The notes below the pieces were generated by a model that ran no database searches, was not told the origin of the DNA, and saw nothing but the letters and a program-made list of their open reading frames with translations. From Klebsormidium nitens (lineage: Eukaryota; Streptophyta; Klebsormidiophyceae; Klebsormidiales; Klebsormidiaceae), in the NCBI GenBank assembly GCA_000708835.1, contig DF237019.1, forward strand, positions 1-64,000: a DNA stretch of 64,000 bases. Direction: 5' to 3'. The position numbers were made by a program, and so were the translations under genes. Each line of letters starts with the position of its first letter. The stretch's first letter is position 1. Below are positions 59,101-64,000 of this stretch, one piece after another.

Positions 59101-61947
59101 TTGAATGATGCTCAGGCCGTTGCTCTCGAATAACCTCACAATATAGTCCTTATTTGCCAGCTGGCGAGTCTATCCTTCTGCCACCAATACTTTCGGAGGC
59201 TGCACCAAAGGCATGCCTTTTAACGGCTACAAGCAACGAGACCGTTCTTCGAAGCCCGGGAGGAGGTCAACACAAAGACTTGCGCGTCTTGAAACTGGCT
59301 ACCCACCTCGTATCCCCCGGTCCATTCAATTTATGCGGTGCAAAAGGCCCACAGATCTGAACAGCAGGATCCGCCTGTGCGTTCACCTCCTCAACAACAA
59401 GCGCATGCGCCACCCCGCTTCTCCAACTTTTCGAACCCGAAATCCTTGACGAACTGTGTCCAAGTTCCTACAGATGTCTTAGACGCAAATGCTCCAACGC
59501 TTGATGGATTACAATTCCCATGGGAATTTGCACACACGCACGGAATCACCTTGACAAACGGCGCATCCGCCAGCTTGGCCAGCCGCTGCGCGATCCCCTC
59601 CTCAATCTTCCCCATTCCAGATACTGATGTAGTTTCAATCCGAGTCCAAATTCCTACAGTACTTCGTCAGAATTCACAAACTCGAAACCTCGTCCTATTC
59701 AGACCGCATGCGCAGACCCACCTTCACAAACGGCGCGTCCGCCAGTTTTGCCAGCCGCCGCGCGATCTCCGTCTTCCCGCACCCCGTCGGCCCGATCATG
59801 AGAATGTTCTTCGGCACAATCTCCTCCTTCATGGGGCTCGGGATCTTGTGCCGCCGCCACCGGTTCCGAAGCGCCACCGCGACCGCCCGCTTCGCGTCCG
59901 CTTGCCCCACGATGAAACGGTCTAGCGCATCGACCACTTGGCGGGGGGTCATGTCCGTGCCCAAGCTTTCGTCTGCATCAGGGGGGGAAGACAGAACATG
60001 AAAATTGCGCAGGTGCTGTTTGTTTTAGCCTTAAGAGATTCGAGAAAGCTCGAAATTCTGAGAACTCTACCGTACTTTGTTCAACTTGGTCTAGAGGATT
60101 TGCAGTGGTACTAAAAACCGCCCAGTTTGCGTTCGCTTGCCCCACGATGAAACAATCGAGCGCGTCGACCACCTGGCGGGGGGGTCATATCCGTTCCCAA
60201 GCTTTTGTCTGCACAAGGGGGTTGGAGAGGTACTGAAAGCGACTTGGTAGTTCACACTTGGTAACAAGGATTCAGAACTGACTGCATAATTCCTTGTGGG
60301 CCGCCTGCTCGATGCGGTCCCGCGTTTCAAGCACCTAGCGGGGTGTCATGTCCGTGCCCTAACCTCTCGCCTGCACAAGGGGGGTCGGGCAAAGCTTGAT
60401 CGGTTCTGCAGCTGTGAGCCTGGTTTCAAGGACTTAACCAATATTCGATGTTGCCTCGTGTGTCGACCAGCCAACAGGGCATCCTATGCCAGAGACGTCA
60501 GTATCCAGAATAAACCTCACCATCTGTAGAACCGCACACGAAGTGTGTACATAGACTTTTCAAATGACACGAGAGTTTACCACTGTGACTGTCTACTTCA
60601 AAAGCTGGGTTCATGAGCGAACAGTATGCTTCAGCAGCCAATCTTTGCACCTTTGCTTTCCATCTCCCCCATGTTTCCTTTTTCGTCCCTCCTTGACAAG
60701 CTGTCGTCCTTTTGCACTCCTTCTCCCTTCCTTGGGTTCACTTCCTCTTCCTTAAGCCAAGCCAACCAACTTTTCGTACCTTCCTCTCCTCTGTTCCTCT
60801 CTCTTTCTTCCTAGACCATGGTGACAGCATTGACGCACCTGAGGTAGAGGCTTCTGCAATTATTGGAGCTGGGGGAGCGGATGAGGTGACTGCGACAGCG
60901 GAGGCCTCACCTCCTCCGGACACCCTGCGTGCGAGCAAGGATGACAAACATAATCAGGCGCAAAAACTCATGTATTTCGTAGTTGAACCTTTTGCTCAAA
61001 ACAGGTGTTCTTTGCGGGGTAATCTGCTACCTTGGAACTCCGCAGACTTTCAAGCATACTCTTGTAATTGCTTCTCACACAGATCTTGCACTATGGAACA
61101 ACTCGAAAGATCTGCCTCACTTTGCGGTGCAATCTTGCTCCTCATGTTACTTGGCGCGGATTTGGCTCGCACACAAACCCAGAACTTCTTGCGCAATGGA
61201 CTCAGAACCAGACAAACCAGTCACAGTACTACCGTGACTGACTCCAGCTTTCAGCGCTTTCAAATCACTGTTGATTCTTCACTGTTGATTCTTAATGGAA
61301 AGTGATTTAATTTCAGACCGCTATCAAGGTGAAACATATGACTCAAAGTAAAGTCATGACCTTCCAAACACCCACCACTTTGTCGGTTTCCACACTGGCT
61401 GTCTCAATAGATTGATGTTTGGTGGTGCTCCACACAAGAATATGTCAGATTAGAAAACTAAGGATTACAGCATTCGCATCAAGCGATCAGAGTCTTCTAA
61501 TCAGAGAATCTGCCAATCACGAATCGTCAACCACCAACACAACCAGATATCCACCTACCCATCCTGGGAGCAAGATGTTGTAAAGAATCCCCGCTCGCAA
61601 GCGACCGCCCCAACAGGATATATCCGCAGCAGGCTCGAAACCCTATGCCCCGCCAGCTTGTGAAATACTAGACCTCTGGGTAGGAGCTCTGTCCGGAACA
61701 CCGCAGGAGATGTTGCGACCGACTTTGCACTTGGACGTTCTGAGGCAGGGGCTTCTCTCGACCATAGGTGTCCTTCAGAATACGACGTCGACACTTCAGG
61801 CTGGCAGCAAGATGAGGAAGGACCCTCCTTGCTACCAGCAAATGCTGATGCTGCTGTGGTACGATTGATCCCTATGACCGCATCACGACACGACGACCAT
61901 TTCAGCATGGAGGCCGCCTTAGGGCGTACTGCCGCCATCGCACCCAT
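53186..61947 (-). CDS. hslU: HslU, ATPase of the HslVU protease, mitochondrial-type leader
   Basis: AAA+ unfoldase that feeds substrates to HslV. Minus-strand exons: 61947-61559, 60924-60839, 59972-59722, 59006-58905, 58352-58240, 57683-57548, 56624-56365, 55474-55324, 54859-54683, 53263-53186; phases agree, giving at least 581 residues. The first ~155 residues are a leader with RGFFTTS, typical of mitochondrial presequences. The core follows: [17 protein letters not shown], Walker A GPTGCGKT, pore region [10 protein letters not shown] (bacteria: GYVGKDV), Walker [47 protein letters not shown] and [14 protein letters not shown]. Reading on past VITRE gives VS then a stop, so the family's last ~20 residues (ending near RFIL) are missing or in an unseen exon. 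Six or more exon edges carry intronic copies. Divergent from the gene at 62.7 kb. Confidence 0.92.
54306..54410 (-). repeat. Copy of HslU 54.7-kb exon 3' edge (1 copy)
   Basis: Reads [20 protein letters not shown], then HTV, against [20 protein letters not shown] in the true exon, about 370 bp upstream of it on the minus strand. The copy keeps a GTAAGT donor after CTGCACACA. Confidence 0.9.
54890..55100 (-). repeat. Copies of HslU 54.7-kb exon 5' edge (2 copies)
   Basis: The exon start (reading [20 protein letters not shown]) recurs upstream. GCGGTACAGGTCC is at 54848 (true), 54973 and 55079 (steps 125, 106). Both copies keep an AG acceptor; the nearer is almost identical. Confidence 0.95.
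55545..55900 (-). repeat. Decayed copies of HslU 55.4-kb exon 5' edge (about 3)
   Basis: The block ACTTGGTCGCC of the exon start (about 55455) recurs near 55615, 55742 and 55852 in increasingly altered form, with surrounding words (AAGTACGGGC, TGGGCTTCTATTGA and TGGGCTTGTATTGA) showing an internal tandem structure. Confidence 0.6.
56225..56340 (-). repeat. Dispersed repeat, copy 2
   Basis: Partner of 48656-48765. CTGCTCCGCACCCATTCCCA and CCCTAACCACCAAAGTAACC are inverted relative to copy 1, while TACTATCTCGGCTTATTG is direct. Lies in an HslU intron. Confidence 0.6.
56700..57070 (-). repeat. Copies of HslU 56.5-kb exon 5' edge (3 copies)
   Basis: The exon start (ACAG|GTGGACAAGATGTTC, reading [19 protein letters not shown]) recurs upstream. 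The CATGCGCT block is at 56583 (true), 56728, 56865 and about 57018 (steps 145, 137, 153). All three copies keep an AG acceptor; sequence identity drops with distance. Confidence 0.93.
58485..58735 (-). repeat. Copy of HslU 58.3-kb exon 5' edge (1 clear, 1 weak)
   Basis: CCTCCGACAGAATCCGTTGC, then ACCCAAAACGGAACGGAAC at 58328 recurs with changes at 58492 (step 164). A weaker echo with CTCTCTGGCACCCGCTTC lies near 58640. Confidence 0.7.
59546..59615 (-). repeat. Copy of HslU 59.8-kb exon 3' edge (1 clear copy)
   Basis: Reads [16 protein letters not shown] against [16 protein letters not shown] in the true exon; ACAAACG is at 59726 (true) and 59554 (step 172). It keeps a GT donor (AAG|GTGATT). 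A faint second copy may lie near 59390-59440. Confidence 0.93.
60115..60400 (-). repeat. Copies of HslU 59.8-kb exon 5' edge (2 copies)
   Basis: The exon start (GCAG|ACGAAAGCTTGGGC, reading [15 protein letters not shown]) recurs upstream at about 60127-60217 and 60300-60390, steps of about 233 and 168. Both keep GTGCAG-type acceptors after a C-rich tract. Confidence 0.93.
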
Positions 61948-62676
61948 TTACGTAGCCACCCTCCTTCAAGCACACAACATTGGCCTGCTGACACAGGAAA
62001 TCAAAGGTGGTGCGCGCAAGAGCCAGCGCCAGCAAGCCCTAAATAACCCTGAAAACTTTAAGTTTAAAAGCGATCAGCCACTTTGGCCTGCTTCTAGCAG
62101 GGAAGTTTTCACATGTCTCTAGTTTCGCAATGAACGCAACCTTTCCAGTAAAATGCCAATGACAACTCGTCGTGACACGTGCGAGTCGCGCAACCGTGGC
62201 TCAGCCTGGCTCAGCCATATGATAGCCGTTCGATTTGCAGATTCCCGCCAAATTTGCGTGCTAGATGTTCAAGAAATCAAAATTAAAAGGCAGCAAGTTG
62301 CAACTGAGCTGAGCTGCTGAGCTGAGCTGCTGCAGTGCTGGTCTTCAACATCAAAAGCTGGCAAGGAGAGGGTGAGCCTGAGGAAGGAGCCTTCTAGAGG
62401 CGATTGTGCAGATTGATGTTCGAGGCTGGTGACGAGCAGCAACAATGATGGCCTTTATGCAGAAATTGTTGAGTTGCTGTCCGCTTGATTCATGACAATT
62501 CGAACGCCCCGTATCATATTTGCTATGCTTGTACTATGTCCCTGTCGTTGTTGCGCCAGCGACACCTAGCAAAAGAGCTGCCGGATAGATGCCGATCGAC
62601 ACAACTGTAGAGCGTACTTGGCAGGTGTTAAGCTGTAATGCTACCTGTGTAAGTCACATAGCAGCACTTCGCTGCA
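61948..62676. promoter_or_regulatory. Divergent intergenic region, HslU and an unknown gene
   Basis: 729 bp between two divergent ATGs. I see no clear core promoter element. A short tandem (GAGCTGCTGAGCTGAGCTGC) lies near 62308-62330. Confidence 0.4.
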
Positions 62677-64000
62677 ATGGCACCCTTGAGGGAGCGCGTG
62701 CTGCAATTCCTCCATGCAACGGTTGAGGAAGGTCAGAAGTCAGCGGGCCAGCTGCTGAGAGAGGTCCAGATGACTTTTGACAATCTGAGTGGTGCACAGT
62801 GGCAGCTTGTTAGAGAGATTGTGTCGCAGTTTCCCACTAGAAATGTGCCAGGAGCGGGGGCCGAAAGGGAGCGTGAGCATGAGGATGAAGGAGATGATGG
62901 CTTGGATACAGCGCTGGGAGAAACGGTGTGTGAAGCTGCTGGAGTTTGAAGTAAACAAAGATGTTCTCTGCCTTTGGACCTGGCAAGGCTATCCACTTTG
63001 TTGCAGACTAACAAAGATGCACTCATTCTCAAATGCAAGCGATTCCAGGCTAACAGTGAATACATGGCAGTTCAAAATGAAGGTAGCCGCCGAGAATGAT
63101 GCACGTACTTATTTGAGCCATCTGCATCCTGTACTAGTGGTCATGGCATCCATGCAGCATTGACTTTGAAGATTCCTTATTTCAGTTCCATTTTATAGGT
63201 GGCACTTGTGGTTGTGCTCAGAGGCGTATTACAGGGTTCCCTTACTCTGAAGTGTAGTATGCAGCACGCATCCAGATACATATGCAGGTTTGGGTCCACT
63301 CGTCAGGCATTGCGCTAGCTTACACTCAGAATCTGTTCGAACCAACGTCAATTGAACTAAGCAGCGATCTCACCAGTTTTGCCAGCGGAGTATCTGCATG
63401 ACAAGTCTCATCTTAAATCTACTTCATTGACGCCTGACTTGGTCTTTGCAGTTCTGCTCCTACAATCCTGGTCTTGTTGGGGTTGGCAACCCTCATCCAG
63501 GTATGCAGTTGTGGACCTTAAGCTTTGGAATGTTGACAAAAGCTTGGTTGGCTGGACCTAGGGGGAACACTCCGCTTCGAATCCTGCAGATCTTTTCACA
63601 CAGGTTCAGCCAACATTGCTTGCACATGAAGACCAGTTCAGATCATTGGAAACTTTTGGTGACCCTGTGTATTCTGTTCTGGTTCCACTTCACTCATACT
63701 TGTCTGATTCCTGTTCTAGTGTGATTCACTGTTTGCACCTCTTTGCAAGTTTTGTTGACTTCATCATATCTGGAATTGTGTCGATTGTAAGCATGCCAGA
63801 GTCAATCCTTCTTATCCATGTAAAACGCTCTCGTTTGACCTTTAACCCTTTGCCAATCCTCACGTCTCTTCCAAGGATGAAAATGTTTACCCGCTTACGC
63901 CCAGTCTCTGTGCTTTTGCAGCCTTTGTTGACATCTGCGCTACTCTCGCGTCCATCCCTCAGCCTGCCTGCACATACAAAGCAGGGCTGCCTACAGAGGT
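62677..64000 (+). CDS. Unrecognised gene, 5' part, runs off the window
   Basis: Starts MAPLRERVLQFLHATVEEG and continues NLSGAQWQLVREIVSQFPTR, then an acidic stretch (EREREHEDEGDD); the frame is open to 62949. A donor (GAAACG|GTGTGT) near 62926 could join an exon at 63007-63082 (TNKDALILKCKRFQANSEYM), which has TTGCAG before it and GAAG|GTAGCC after it. A further exon-like piece at 63452-63501 reads FCSYNPGLVGVGNPHP with good borders, but its phase does not follow directly, so an exon is missing between them. No family recognised. Confidence 0.5.

Noticed and set aside
60712-61305. 197-codon plus-strand frame
   Set aside because: It overlaps the HslU leader exon on the other strand, which has correct phase and splice borders. 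The plus frame is mostly hydrophobic or Ser-rich without a family.
61829-62122. Plus-strand frame of 97 codons
   Set aside because: Antisense to HslU exon 1, whose presequence and splicing are better supported.

Overview
The window is nuclear DNA from a green-lineage eukaryote. A Mg-protoporphyrin monomethyl ester cyclase (CHL27/CRD1) carries a plastid-type leader and is split by introns, and its neighbours are also intron-rich. AAACCCTA telo-box motifs and short TTTAGGG stretches fit plants and streptophyte algae. A charophyte alga such as Klebsormidium would fit, but that is inference only.

Layout. 1-3.8 kb: no supported gene. 3.8-10.3 kb (-): a degenerate tyrosine-recombinase gene of the Crypton/Ndc10 type with a GCR1_C-like tail. 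A separate reading frame with a 2A-like motif and several unassigned coding-like exons lie just upstream (10.3-12.5 kb). 15.8-23.2 kb (+): a secreted purple acid phosphatase with a Pro/Ala-rich tail. 24.9-29.6 kb (-): a 500-residue MFS-like transporter. 30.5-35.7 kb (+): CHL27, divergent from the transporter. 37.1-49.7 kb (-): a 13-exon Na+/H+ antiporter of the NHA (SLC9B) type with a His-rich C-terminus. 49.7-51.1 kb: unassigned coding-like pieces. 53.2-61.9 kb (-): a mitochondrial-type HslU ATPase in at least 10 exons. 62.7 kb to the end (+): the start of an unrecognised gene. These are independent genes, not a pathway cluster.

The outstanding feature is structural. In all five conserved genes (phosphatase, transporter, CHL27, antiporter, HslU), introns contain tandem arrays of copies of the neighbouring exon's edge, splice site included. 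I found them at more than 20 exon boundaries, with 1-7 copies each and a spacing that is mostly 125-195 bp. Copies of an exon's 5' edge sit upstream of that exon and usually keep an AG acceptor. Copies of a 3' edge sit downstream and often keep a GT donor. Only the copy contiguous with the rest of the exon can be the working one. The Crypton-like gene shows none of this. The pattern suggests that introns here grow by repeated short tandem duplication across exon-intron junctions, and it creates many decoy splice sites and possible cassette exons.

Other points of note: a ~200-nt intronic hairpin in the antiporter gene, two single-base frame breaks in the Crypton-like gene, a 2A-like motif lacking its usual Asp, and an HslU whose usual C-terminal tail I could not find. 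Exon coordinates come from reading splice signals and family conservation by eye; no alignment or transcript data were available.
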